Shown piece after piece: positions 12,405-24,252 of a stretch of DNA of 64,000 nucleotides; the first letter of the stretch is position 1; every line of letters starts with the position of its first letter. Origin of the DNA: Cryptomeria japonica (taxonomy: Eukaryota > Streptophyta > Pinopsida > Cupressales > Cupressaceae); assembly GCF_030272615.1 (NCBI RefSeq), contig NC_081409.1, positions 19,966,260 through 20,030,259 of the forward strand, written 5' to 3'. Position numbers and translations under genes: made by a program. The notes under the pieces are model-generated. The model made no database searches. It saw nothing but the letters and a program-made list of their open reading frames with translations, and was not told where the DNA came from.

Positions 12405-12472
12405 AAGGAGATGGTGGAGATGGGGGAGGAGGTGGTGGAGATGGGGGAGATGGTGGTGGAGGAGAGGGAGAT
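12405..12472 (+). repeat. GGWGGA/GGAGAT simple repeat within PMD gene
   Basis: Imperfect repeats of GGAGAT and GGTGGA encode a Gly/Asp-rich linker in the PMD reading frame. The opposite strand gives a proline/serine-rich frame that is only a shadow. Confidence 0.75.
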
Positions 12473-13260
12473 GAGGATATAGACATTGGTGGAGACACTG
12501 AGTCTATTAGTAGTAAGGAAAACGATGATTCTTCGGAGTCATCGAGTAGCGAGGGTGGGGATGACGATCATGATATGCCAGAGTTGGAGGATGTGCCTGG
12601 TGCTGAGGATGGGAGAGGACAGGTTGATGATGAGTGGGAGACTCTTAGATCATGGGTCCAGAGTTTGGAGGACGAGGTTGCCAGATGAGATATAGAGAGA
12701 GATCGTCTCTAGAGGGAGAGAGATGAGGCAGTGTGGAGATGTCAGATTACTATGGATGCCTTCGATCATCTTTTTAGAGCAGGTATAGATGCGCGCGACC
12801 AGGCAGATAGGTATTTCACTGCTGCACAGGAATCTATTTATTATCAGTAGGCATATGAGAGAGCCATCCCTGAGGGTCAAAGAGAGCCTAGCTTTAGTGC
12901 ATACATGGGGAGGAGATCGAGTAGATCTACTTCACGATGGACTAGTAGTGGTGGTGTTATGGGACCACCTCGACATCCTGGGGCAGGATCTAGTGGACAG
13001 GATCCACCTGCTGACAGAGGCAGTGTTGGTTGATCATGTTATTTGAGCCTTCGGGCTTATTTATTGTATTCACACACATTATCATTTTTGAGCTATATAT
13101 ATGGCATGCGGGTTTTTTGGAAATGACCTATGTATATTATTTTCCATGTATGCTTTATATGAAGTTATGAGTTGTATGTTGCATATCTACTTGAATTCTA
13201 TATGATTCTAAATGTAATGGAAATACATGTATGATGTAAATGAAATCTAAATGAATGCAA

Positions 13261-13448
13261 TAATGAATGTAAATGAACCCTATAATAAATGCAAATGAAC
13301 TCTATAATGAATGCAAATGAACTCTATAATGAATGCAAATGAACCCTATAATGACTGCAAATGAACTCTATAATAACTGCAAATGAACCTATAATGAATG
13401 CAAATGAACTCTATAATGACTGCAAATGAACTCTATAACGACTGTATT
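13261..13448 (+). repeat. 22-bp minisatellite, about 8.5 copies
   Basis: The unit is TAATGAATGCAAATGAACTC plus TA. Copies vary mainly between AATGAATG, AATAAATG and AATGACTG, and one copy is a base short. It lies in the noncoding stretch between the PMD gene and the end of pol. The rest of 13034-14439 is AT-rich with no convincing gene. Confidence 0.9.
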
Positions 13449-14499
13449 TTTGTATGATAATGGTTGAATCAATTTTAACTCAGATACGCCTTGAAGAAAT
13501 GTTAGTCAGATGGTAGAGAGAAACAATGATGTTAGAAAGAATGGTAGAAAGAATGCGATTTAGACAGAAGATGAGAAACCAGCAAACTATCAATAAGCAA
13601 ATGAGATGAAAAATGAAAATGAAATTGAATGAATCATGAACTTGTGTCACATATTTTATTGTGTCAATATATATTCATCACTGAGCCTTATTATTGAGCA
13701 ATGAAACTTTAGCACATCAAGGTATAAGGAACCAAGATGCAAAGATATCCCATTGTAGAAACAAACATGTAGCAGACAAGGAGTGAACCCTCCATTCTGG
13801 GAATTGCGTTAGGGGTTGAGGTATGTTTGGCGATTTCACCTTGATGTGAAGGCTCTTATCACAGACACCCACTAGAGCAATTTCCCTAGAATTTCATCAG
13901 TTCACACCACAAACAACAAACAAAGAAAAAGATAATACTCATCATAGCTCCTCTAGTCACTTGTGGACATCCTTGAGTAGCATAGAAACAATATCTGTCA
14001 CCAAATGATAAAAAGATAAAGACTGACCCGGACAAAATTCAGCAGCTATACTGACCTTGTGCCTTCGTTCTTAGTTGTTTGATGTGATGGTTGATAATGT
14101 CTGATCTTAGAAAGTTGCGGACCCCATTTAAGACTGACTTGTCTGATTTCGAGTGTATCCTCTTATGTTTAAGACAAGATAATGATCACGTTGATATGGA
14201 TATGATATGATTGATAAGACAGTTTGATCAATTGATTGCAGATGTTTGACTAGATAGTTGTATCCTTTGTTAACTTCGTGCGAAGTGTTTGCCGGATACC
14301 TGCTAGGGTATTTGTTTCTCACAAGACATCTTATTGCAAGTTTTTCTGATTGATTGATTTTTTATTTTTAGTTATTTTTGAAGAGCTTTTTCGATGTTTT
14401 TGGATTATGTAGGTAGATTTTTGAATGTTTTTGTTTGATTTTTTTCAGGATCGTTTTTGAATGTTTTTGTTTTCTTTTTTTAGGACATTATATGGATGT

Positions 14500-14716
14500 C
14501 TTTGGATTTTGAGTTTTTTCATTGTTTTTGGATTTTGAGTTTTTCAATGTTTTTAGATTTTGAGTTTTTCAATGTTTTTTGGATTTTGTCAGGACTTTAT
14601 TTGATTTTTTGTATTTTTTTAGGACTTTATTTGATTTATTGGATTTTTTCAGGACTTTTATCTGATTTTTTGGATTTTTTCAGGACTTTTATCTGATTTT
14701 TTTGGATTTTTTCAGT
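14500..14716 (+). repeat. T-rich minisatellites (two unit types)
   Basis: The first type, about 25 bp, contains GGATTTTGAGTTTTTCAATG and repeats about three times (14500-14580). The second, about 30 bp, is built on GGATTTTTTCAGGAC followed by TTTTATCTGA and repeats about four times (14581-14716). On the element's sense strand both are purine (A) rich. The following stretch 14717-15843 shows no gene and is probably 3' untranslated sequence of pol. Confidence 0.8.
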
Positions 14717-15843
14717 TATGCCCCCAGTGTGTAGACTTGTATGATATAATGATCTACAAAATGCATATGGAGACAAATGAATTTTTGACATGACCTATGT
14801 GAATGCAACATGCAGGATGAAGATGCATTTCCTATTCGAACAAGGTTGACTGTGTTTGTTTTTGCATTTGACTACACCAATTGAAATGGAGGTGCAAAAC
14901 ATTTCATAGATAAGCGATCAATCGATCTCTAAGGCCCTTCAAAACATTCATCTCAACACACTTAGTGACTAGGTTTTACAAATGGAGACGCAGAAAACTT
15001 CCCCATTGGTTCTTGAAACTTTGATCTTCTTTTGCCCATGTGTGTGTAGATGAGTTAATTTCCACTCTTGTGTTCACTAAAGATCCTTAGCATCCTATAC
15101 GACTAGCTACATGGATTATTCTAACTTCAAAAGCATCTCGAATAGAGCCTTGTTGCCAGCAAGCCTTGAGAGCTCCGACGAGGTTATAGACTATAATTTC
15201 TCAAATATTGCTCCATTGCCAGTAGGCGTTCATAGCCCTGATGGAGTTACTTACATGTTCCCATAGTCAAGCTTTTTTATCACATTTGTATACATGATAT
15301 TTTAGTTATATATCATTTCTGTTTTGCCTTGAGATGGATATTTGGCATAGCTCTTTTTATTTATATTTTCTTGCTTTGACTTGTAAGTAATGAAACCTAC
15401 TTGGGTGTGACAATTACAGTGGCGCTGAAGTAGAATTTCAGATTTTTCACTAGTCATATGATCAACTAGGTGTCTAGAATGAATTAGAGATTTTGTTAAT
15501 GTGTGAGATATAGCAATTGATAGATTGTGGGTTAACAAGTCTCAAATAGTGAAATCACTACCCAACCATAAGTAAAGCATCATCACAGGGTAATGTTGAG
15601 AATGAATGACTTTAGAACCCCAAAGACTTCATGTCTGAATATCTAAGAAAGGTGATGACCCTTGTTTTCTTTAGATGCAAACAAATGATAAACTTGAATA
15701 GTTGCCTTGTTTTATTTGATGCTTCTATATAAGAATGCAGAACTTTAAGAATGCAATGTGTCTAAAAAGGAAATGACATGTTATGCAGTGTTTTAAATGA
15801 TATGATATGCAATGCAGAAAGTAAAAGCTAAACTACTTAGCCC

Positions 15844-17166
15844 TTAGGTATAATATCGCTTAAGGTGCATGTTGTTCATAGGGTCAGAGATTGGATCTCC
15901 CTCCATGGTAGCCAAATGATAGGCTCCATTGCCTATGACCCTTGTTATAATGAAAGGACCTAGCCAATTAGGTTCGAATTTCCCTGGCCTTTCTCGTTCT
16001 GCTAAGTTCCTTTGATTCCCTTTAAGTACTAGATCTCCCACTTGAAAGGTTCATGGGTGGACCCTTTTATTATAACTTTGTCTCAGTTTGTTTTGATATC
16101 CTTGTAAATGATTGAATGTCATTTGTCATTTTTCATCAAGGGTCTCTAGTTCTTGCAACCTTGCTACCTTGTAGTCTTCTTTCGATATAATGTTATGTAA
16201 GGATACTCTTAGAGATGGTATTTCTATTTCAATGGGGAGTATCGCTTTTGTACCATAGACCAAGGAATATGGTGTTGCTTCTATAGGTGTGCGCACTCCT
16301 ATTCTGTAAGCCCAGAGAGTGGGATTTAACTGCAGATGCCAGTCTCGTCCTGTGTCAATGACTACTTTCTTAAGAATTTTCAGTATTGTTTTATTCGTAG
16401 CCTCTGCTTGCCCATTACTTTGTGGATAATATGGCGTGGAAAATCTCTGTTGTATGTGGAATTTATCACACAACTCTTTCACTTCCTGGTTTTTAAATGG
16501 ATGCCCTTTATCTATAACAAAGCACATTGGAATTTTGTATCTACATATAATGTAGTTGAGCATGAATTTTGCTATCTCCTTTCCAATAGTGTATGTTAAA
16601 GCAATCACCTCAACCCATTTTGTAAAGTATTCGATGGCTGTCAAGATAAACTTGTGCCCATTGGATGAAGTAGGGTTGATTTTACCTACTAGATCTAATC
16701 CCCACTATGAAAATGGCCATGGTGATGTGATGGGTTGAAGATCTTGTGTTGGTGCATGAATAAGGTCTCCATGCATTTGGCATTGTTTACACTTCTGTAC
16801 ATACTTGTAAGCATCTTTTTCCATGGTTGGCCAGTAATACCCTATTCTCAGCAGTTTCTTTGATAATGGTGGACCGCTTTGGTGAGCCCCACAAATTCCA
16901 TCATGGACTTCTTTTAAAGCAGGGTGCGCTTCATTATCATCTAGACATCAGAGAAGAGTTCCATCGAAACCCTTTCTATATAGAGTATCAGCTATAATGG
17001 TGTATCTAGATGCCTGACGAATAAAGGTCTTCTTTTGATTTCTGGACAGATCTGGTGACATGTATTGGGTATGCAAATATGTATATATTTCATTGTACCA
17101 AGGTGATTTTGGACCCACAATTGCACATACATAGTCTGATAGGGGGATCTCATATGTAGGTAGCAT
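15844..17166 (-). pseudogene. Gypsy integrase (zinc, catalytic and GPY/F-like parts)
   Basis: Integrase inserts the element's cDNA into host DNA. From high to low coordinates: an N-terminal His/Cys block (HDGICGAH, then CKQCQ) at about 16930-16780; a catalytic core with GLDLVG, then VIDKGHPF (first and second acidic residues; the usual Asn after Asp is Lys) and SNGQAEATNK (the Glu) in 16126-16710; and a C-terminal GPFIITRVIGNGAYHL block at 15844-16041, typical of the GPY/F module. Stops divide the three parts. No chromodomain is visible, as expected for the Tat lineage. Confidence 0.88.
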
Positions 17167-17169
17167 TAA

Positions 17170-18108
17170 CTATTCTATGAAGAACTCAAGTTGAGTTTCG
17201 TTAGCAGGCATATTTAGAAGAGATCCTATGGTTGCCATTGCATCTGCTGCCTTGTTTTGTATTCTGGGGATTTGTTCGAAGGTAATTTTGCTAAAGTGCT
17301 TCTTGTAATATTTGACCAACTTCTTATAAGGCATGAGTTTGTCATCCTTCGTATTGTAATCATCATTGACTTGGTTTATAATTAACTGCGAATCACCATA
17401 GACTTGTAACTCTTGTATTTTCCATTGCACAGCTGTACGAAGCCCTATGAGGAGAGCTTCATATTCTGCCATATTGTTGGTGCATGGGAAATTGATCCTA
17501 AATGACTTAGGTATAACATCCCCTTGAGGAGTAATGAAGAGAATACCTGCTCCAGATCCGTGATTTGTATATGATCCATCAAAGTATAACTTCCACATTA
17601 CTGAGGCATTTAGTGTAAACATGGATTCATCTGGAAAGTCTATCAGCAATGGGTGACTGTCTTGTATAGGAGCCTCTGCTAATTGATCTTCTATGATTTG
17701 TCCTTTGATAGCTTTTCTATCTATGTATTCTATATCAAACTCTCTCAAGATCATAACCCACTTGGCCAATCGCTCGGTTAATGTCGCTCTGCTCAATAGG
17801 TATTTGAGTGGGTCAAACCGGGCAATGAGTTGTACCTTATGACTCAACATGTAGTGTCTGAGCTTTTGGGATGCAAAGATTACTGCTAAGCATGCTCTCT
17901 CTATGGGGGTGTAATTAAGCTCATAGTCGATTAGAGTCCTACTTATATAATAAATGGCTCTTTCTTTTCTATTTTTGTCATGCTATGCCAATAGAGCTCC
18001 CAGAGCTGAGTTCGTTGCTGATATGTATAACAATTGAGGTTGTCCTGGAGTAGGAGATATTAACACTAGTGTGTTGAAAAGATAATCTTTTAGAGCTTGG
18101 AAAGCTTC
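17170..18108 (-). pseudogene. Gypsy RNase H plus second archaeal-type RNase H
   Basis: The upstream part (about 18108-17750) is the end of the ordinary gypsy RNase H, ending in a DPLKYLLSR...RLAKW block. A second, archaeal-type RNase H follows (about 17620-17210) with its acidic residues in place: YFDGSYTNHGSGAG, NNMAEYEALLIGL, VYGDSQLIINQV and NKAADAMA. RNase H removes the RNA strand during reverse transcription. Two RNase H modules are a hallmark of the plant Tat lineage. The second module is an intact open frame (17170-17850); the first is interrupted by stops. Confidence 0.88.
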
Positions 18109-19566
18109 CTAGCATTGTTCTGTCCATTTAAAAGTAACTCCTTTTCTGAGTAAATGCTGGAATGGGTGACACTTATCTACCAACTGTGCTATGAATCTCC
18201 TTATGGATTGCAATCTTCCTTGTAACCCTCTGAGTTGTTTAAGTGTTGATGGAGGTCGCATATTAATGATTGCCTTGAGCTTGGCAGGGTCTATTTCAAT
18301 TCCTCTGTTTGATACTATAAACCCTAATAGTTTACCTGTTGTTATGCCAAACACACATTTCTTCGGATTTAATCTGACATTATACTGTTCCAACCAGTCA
18401 AATATCTGTGTAAGAACTGCAAGGTGACTTTCTGTGGTTTGTGATTTAGCCAATATGTCATCCACGTAATCTTCCATTATGTTATGGATCATGTCATGAA
18501 ATAATGTTGTCATGGTTCTCTGGTATGTTGCCCCGACATTTTTAAGACCAAATGGCATCACATTCCAGCAATATGTTCCCCATGGGCATGTAAAGGTGGT
18601 TTTATGTTGATCTTCTGGTGCAATTTTAATCTGGTTGTATCCTGAAAAACCATCCATTAAGGATAGCATCTCATTTCCAGCTGTGAGGTCAACTATCATG
18701 TCGATATTAGGTAGCGGGAAGTCATCCTTAGGGCATGCTTTATTTAGATCTCGAAAATCGGTACAGATTCTGATGCCTCCTGTGGGCTTAGTCACAGGTA
18801 CCAGATTTGATATCCATTCTGCGTAGTCAATAGGTCTGATAAAACCTACATCCAACAACTTTTGTAATTCTATTTTAACCAGTAATGCAATACATGGATA
18901 CATTTTTCTCAATTTTTTCTTGTAAGGTTTAACTCTTGGTATCAATGGTAAGTGATGCAACACTAATTCAGAATCTAAGCTCGACATGTCTGAATAGAAC
19001 CAAGCAAATTTGATAGGTCGTTGTTTGAAGAAATGAATGAATCTGTCTTTTTCTTCTTTGCTCAATGATTTTGGCAGATGGATGTTATGTACAATTTCCC
19101 CTTTTGCTATGTTTACTTCTTCTGTTTCCTTTATAAGTAATGTTGAACTTTCTCTTTCCATAGGAAGATTACCCAAATCACTTTTGTCATTATGGGTAGT
19201 TTGATCCTTATCTTCTATTTGAGAAGTACTTTCTTCTCCAAAGTATGTCATTCTATTTAGGTCTATAGCAAACCCTGCTTTATGATCACCTTGCGGAAAT
19301 CCTTCTCTGATTCCTAGAAATTCTGAAATCGCTTCGTCATTTTCAAACCAATCCAACGTTGGTTTTCCTTCTTGCCCCCAATCAATCAAGTGTGAATATA
19401 CTAGGGGTAAATCATTACTCCCTTCTTTAGTAGACTTGGATAACATGAAGACCTGATTGTTTGATTGGCTCTGTGTATCTTCATCTTGTATAAGCCTTAT
19501 TTGATTCCTTAATATTACACTTTCTAAGTGGGCTAGAATCATGGAGTGATAAGAATTTGTAGTCAT
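18109..19566 (-). pseudogene. Gypsy reverse transcriptase
   Basis: A 485-codon open frame covers the RT core. GFIRPIDYAEWISNLVPV, then RICTDFRDLNKACPKD, LMDGFSGYNQIKI, the primer-grip-side block CWNVMPFGLKN and the catalytic YVDDIL are all present in the expected order. The first ~180 residues are a linker without recognised motifs. The two active-site aspartates of YVDD are kept. The domain is still open, but gag, protease and integrase in the same element are broken, so it is called part of a dead polyprotein. Confidence 0.92.
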
Positions 19567-19834
19567 GTGAATCTATCTCACTATCAATTTATGTTTCATC
19601 ACATGGGCTATCATCACTTATTTCTTCTTGTTCCTATCCCTGATTCCATTGTAGATTGACTGGTCTTCTTTGTGCATTAGTGACCCTTCTTAAGCCAAGT
19701 ATAAGCCTTTGCAATCTTTCTTCATTTGTTTCGTTAGGTTGAGCCTGAGTTGCTTCTCATGGTAAAAGTAGTGACAATAACCATGGGTGGGATTCAGGTG
19801 GTGATGGTAATCCTGCATCTGTTGCCACATTAGC

Positions 19835-20707
19835 CTATACTATTGTGTCAATAACTGCATCATTTTGTAACTCCGTGGTGGGTTCTTGCAAGAGTTGTCT
19901 CATGTCTCTCCCATATGATTCTGCGCTTGGTGATGTAGGTACCTGATTGCTTGTTTGAGATGAAGATGGAAGAGCCTGGGTGGACCAATTCCTTTGTGAT
20001 ATGTAATTTGATGGTTTGCTTGGTTGATTTAGTATATCAAGGATACACTGTCTGGCTTGTGTGATATGTTGTACATGCTTGTATCCCAATCCTTGATTTC
20101 CTAGATTATCATTAGGAACAACAGGTTCTAGTCTTCCTTGATTTTGTAACCCCAGGCCTATGGTACCATCATATCCATGTCTTTGGAGTATTTTGAATCC
20201 ATTGCCATACTGATCTGTGTGTATTCTGGGTGTTGTCATATGATCTTCTTCTCTATATATCCAATGGTTAATATCTTCATTCAAGGATTCTTCCTCTAAG
20301 TCTCCCCATCTAATGAAAGAGCATGAGTCCGAGTATCTGACAATTTCTTTTCCTTTGTCTTTCTTTTGTACTATAGTGTGAGGTTTCCTAAAGGACTTAC
20401 GAGAAAAAGGCAATTGTTTCCCATTTAAAGTATTTGCAATAGAGTACTCTCCACAACCCATAACCTTTATTTGTAAGGAGGATGTCATAGGAATATCTTG
20501 TTGTATTTCTGTGATCTTTAATGTTTCCAACTGTGTAGTGAGAGGTGCAGTCTGATTGATAGGTACCTGATTATCAACACTATCTTTTAGATAATTACAA
20601 TGTTGAAACGGATTTGGATCACCCTTTATGGTGATTTCAATACCATTGTATGGGAATTTGACACACTGATGAAATGTAGATGGTACACTTGCATGGTGTG
20701 GATCCAT
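19835..20707 (-). pseudogene. G-patch-containing segment between protease and RT
   Basis: A 290-codon open frame with a G-patch-like module at residues 168-210: GNGFKILQRHGYDG, then GLGLQNQGR, and NLGNQGLGY at the end. G-patch modules bind nucleic acids or helicases, and in some animal retroviruses follow the protease. Here too the module follows the retropepsin and precedes RT. The frame overlaps the protease frame at 20626-20707, so a frame shift joins them. The 8.4-kb element at 30638 has the same domain order. The gap 19567-19834 has stops and no motif; a spliced intron, as in Ogre elements, is possible but not shown. Confidence 0.72.
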
Positions 20708-21006
20708 GGGTGACCCAATAACATGTTATATCCCAGCTCTTTGTCCAAGACTTGTAAAGTGACCTCTGTCGTTATTGGTCCTACTTGTACAGGTAATGTT
20801 ACAATGCCTTTATATGGAAATTCTTCATCATCATAAGCCTTGATGTTTATCCTTTTGGAAGAATCAATGTGAAGTTCAGAATATCCTAATGCTTTGACCA
20901 GCTTTAAGGTACAAATGTTCAGACTGGCTTCCCCATCTATAAGTACTCTTCTGATTATTTTCTTGTGAATGTAAGCTTCCAGATGTAGTGGGTCATTATG
21001 AAGCAA
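20626..21006 (-). pseudogene. Gypsy retropepsin-type aspartic protease
   Basis: A 126-codon frame with the active-site region LIDGEASLNICTL and the downstream flap and helix block YNMLLGHPWIH, as in plant gypsy proteases. The active site reads Asp-Gly-Glu, where related elements usually have Asp-Gly-Gly or Asp-Asn-Gly, so activity is doubtful. Protease would cut the gag-pol precursor. The frame shifts into the G-patch segment near 20700. Confidence 0.8.
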
Positions 21007-21142
21007 TTTATCACTAGGAATATCTTGTTATGTAAATGCAATATGCGTACCTTGTGTCAGATTTCCTACCATAGACTGGAAGGCACGTTCATCTATATCT
21101 TTGTTCACTACTGAATCTTGAATTGCTTTGTCTAGTATAGCT

Positions 21143-23510
21143 CTATGATAAGGATATATGTGCCAGAGTTTTCTTAAGTTGCTCAACTATATTGTAAGTC
21201 CCTACTGCTGGTGGTTGATTTTGTGGTATCCCTTGCAAGGTTACCTTTGACCTGCGACTAACCACTACGTAGTCTCTATCTCTAGGAGTAATTGTGATTG
21301 TAGCAATTATATCTTTTGTATCATAGGTTGTCTTATCTAGATGTATATTAAATCCTTCTTCATAGTCCCAATGTGTATGTTCGACATTCATAATATGTTC
21401 AATGAGTTCATCTTCAAACCAATTTGAGTGAGATGGTTGATCCTGCCCCCAGTCATGGAGACAAAGATTCATATCATCATTATACTTTGGTCCTTTAGAT
21501 ATCATGCAAATTTGGTTGTCATCTTTATGAGTGTCTTGATATTGGTCCTCCTGATCAGGTGTTTCTTGTGAATCATTGTTTGTTGTATCTCCTGAACTAA
21601 TGACATGAATAGTGTAGTCGTATGAGACTTTCATGTAGTTAGCCATGTTGTCTTGGGTACCTAATGTGGTCGCTTTTCCCTTGTCATGATTAACAAAAGG
21701 ATCTTTAAAAATTGTATGATTCATGTTTGTTGAGGCCATATCCGTATCAATTGTGATGTCCCCTTGGTCTATCATATCTTGGACCAAGTTTTTCAATTTG
21801 TAGCAACTTGTCGTTTTGTGACCTTTAGTCCTATGATAATCACAGAAATCATTGTCATTCCACCATGTAGGTTTGAAAGGACCTGGTTCATATACTCTTA
21901 CTTTAGGTAGAGTTATCATGTTTGTCTATATTAAATTTTTGAGTGCTGATTCAATAGGTTCTCCTAAAGGTGTGTAACTTCTTCTTGGAGCGTTTACCCT
22001 GGGATATCTTGTGTTTGTATTTTGCATAGAATTTACATTGGTTGAGGTTGTGTTATTTCCAGTATGTGGATTTGTTGACTGACTCATTCCCAGTGATAAA
22101 ACAGGTTGAGTTCTATTTATTGTTCTAGAGTCTACAATACCATCATTGGTCACATTTTTGTTTTTTGACCAAAACTTAGATTTGTCATTGTTGTTGGTAT
22201 TGCCATACTTAATAAGACCTTTCTCTACCAAGCCCTTCTCACATTTGAGAGCCTTTTCTGTGATTTGTTTGAATGTGGTAAGACACTGCATTTGTATCGG
22301 ATATTTTATTTTAGGAATCAAATTTTCTGTAAACATATCCACTTGCTCTGTTTCTGGGATAACTGTCTTGCATCTCATGTAGAGAGCCTTCCATCGTTGT
22401 ATGAAGGATGCAAATGTTTCATTCTTGTATTGCTTAGTGGCACATAAATCCATCAAAGTAACCGGGGTGTCAATGTTGTGCGAGAAGTTGGCAATAAATT
22501 GTTCAGCTAATTCCCCTCATGACATGATGGTTGGTGGTAGATGTGAAAACCACTCTAAAGCCGGACCTCCCAGACTTTTAGGGAATAGTCTCATTAGGTA
22601 AGTATCTTGCGAGGAAACTTCTATACATGCCGTAAAAAATTCTCTGATATGATCTCTAGGATCACCCTTCCCTCGATATCTATCAAATTTGGGCATTTCA
22701 AAATATTGTGGGAAGAGTGGCATGTATAATGTGTGATCAAATGGATAAGGATGTAAGTCCTGCATTGTGTAGCTCTTTTTATCATTACCAGTTTGCATGG
22801 TCGTCATCTGTTGTTGCAAACTCTATACTTGTTGTGTCAGAATATCTGTTGATGTCAAAGGTATACCTTGTGTGTGTGTATGTCCCACAACAAGATTCGT
22901 GGTTGCATAACTAGGAGGTTGTTGAAAGGTACCAAGATTATAACCTTGTGTGTTGTGTGTTCCAGTAGGTACTGTGAAATAGGCAATATGTGAACCCATG
23001 TTTGGTTGAGTTGTTCCTGTTGTATTGGTAATACCTAGATTTGTATTTTGATAACCATATGTGGATCCCATAGAATAGGAAACTGGAGGTTGGGTTACAT
23101 GCATTGATTACGTTTGAATAGGTGCTGAGACACTTGACATTATCGGTATGCTCTATGATGGTATACTAGCATTGATCGCTGAATATGAACATGCTTGTTT
23201 GAAAGTTTGCATTTGTGTTGACATTTGTTGGAAGAGGTATGTTTTGAGGAAGACTAGAGGTCATTTCTCATATTTGTGTCAAGGGTGGTGTTTGACTGTT
23301 ATCTTGACCTAAAGTTTTTCCTAGTGGTAAAATCTTTGTGACATCAAAATCCTCAGGTAATTTTGCCCCATTTTGTATTAACAGCGAAAGATACTTGTCC
23401 CTATCGCTATGTATAAGTGCATCTAGGATCATGAGGGCATGCAGGTCTTGCTGTGCTGACTCAATTTCTTCCTTTGTCAGATGTTGTTGTAATTCGTTTA
23501 TGGTGGACAT
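21143..23510 (-). pseudogene. Gypsy gag
   Basis: The start is taken at ATG 23510, with TINELQQHLTKEEIESAQ at the N-terminus. A Gly/Thr/Tyr/Gln-rich linker (22823-23104) is followed by the conserved capsid block PKFDRYRGKGDPRDHIREF...EWFSHLP (22517-22819) and by NETFASFIQRWKALY (21926-22456). A single zinc-finger-like CDYHRTKGHKTTSC lies at about 21840. Gag forms the virus-like particle in the cytoplasm. Four or more stops or frame shifts divide it. From 21007 to 21142, between gag and protease, no motif is seen. Confidence 0.85.
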
Positions 23511-24107
23511 TGTCTATGTACCTGAGTGTTGACCTATTAACATGTCCATGTTCCAAGTAGGGTTTATAGACTGTGTGTTGTTCAGGTCCATTATTCCTTT
23601 TGCTTTCTGGGACCTTGTGATGGGCATCTAAAATTGCCTATATGATGATGGTTCTATGCAAGATGATGACCTAACACTAGACAGTAGATGTAAATATGAG
23701 GTATGCAATACTATACTAGACTCTCTATTGAGGATTTTGATGTGAGACCTTTTTAGCCTTTCTATCTTTCTCTAATGCAAGTCTTTCCATTTGTTGACGA
23801 AGTTGTTCGGCCTCAATCTCTCTATCAATCGTACGGGCAATCCTAGACTCAATATCTATCTCGTATATAACTCCCATATATTGGGGTGCGCTTCTTCTTA
23901 AATCCCAAGCTAAGTTAGCTAGACCATCAATGATTTCTCATTGACCACCGTTTGGAACTAGATTAGGTTGCACGAAGGGGAGAAAACCATCACCTGGGAG
24001 ACCCATGAAGGCACAAGCTATGAACCTATAACTGATAATGGACTTAGACGTATATGAGGTCTAGGTGAAGACATATATGATAAATGGCGGACTATGCAAC
24101 TAATATG

Positions 24108-24252
24108 GATGATAATGAGGACGTAAGTGGGACTATGCAAAAGACTATGGACGATAATGAGGATGTAAATGGGACTATGCAAAAGACTAAGGACGATAAT
24201 GAGGACGTGAGTGGGACTATGCAAAAGACTATGAAGACGTAAATGGGACTAC
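24108..24252 (+). repeat. 42-bp tandem repeat in the gypsy leader
   Basis: About 3.4 copies of a 42-bp unit built on GACGATAATGAGGACGTAAG followed by TGGGACTATGCAAAAGACTA. It lies in the ~3-kb leader (23511-26493) between the 5' LTR and gag. The Ile/His-rich minus-strand frame here is a product of the repeat. Confidence 0.85.

Larger units (their letters stand above)
10718..13033 (+). pseudogene. Plant mobile domain (PMD) gene carried by the gypsy element
   Basis: The gene runs opposite to pol, between pol and the 3' LTR. Exon 1 is 10718-10795 (26 codons from ATG). A GT...AG intron 10796-11189 follows, then a long exon ending at TGA 13031-13033. The second exon carries a PMD-like opening (PDDEIEHIHHLGLYHVLHF, then ANRAMIIALIEQ with the conserved Trp after it now a TGA stop), a SEASITLEDVW-like block, and a tryptophan/glycine-rich core at 11582-11929. 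The C-terminal part is a Gly/Asp/Glu-rich linker (12377-12590) followed by a Glu/Arg-rich helix. PMD proteins include MAIN/MAIL-type chromatin silencing factors and many transposon-borne relatives. Several stops and frame shifts make this copy a pseudogene. Confidence 0.75.

Noticed and set aside
12190-12498. Proline/serine-rich minus-strand frame
   Set aside because: It is the antisense shadow of the Gly/Asp-rich linker of the PMD gene.
13261-13448. Regularly spaced repeats considered as a CRISPR array
   Set aside because: The repeats are directly abutting 22-bp units without unique spacers, and the genome is plant nuclear; this is a minisatellite.
14496-14696. 66-codon Phe/Leu-rich plus-strand frame resembling a membrane protein
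   Set aside because: It is the translation of a T-rich tandem repeat.
24018-24224. His/Ile-rich minus-strand frame with internal repeats
   Set aside because: It arises from the 42-bp tandem repeat and has no support as a gene.
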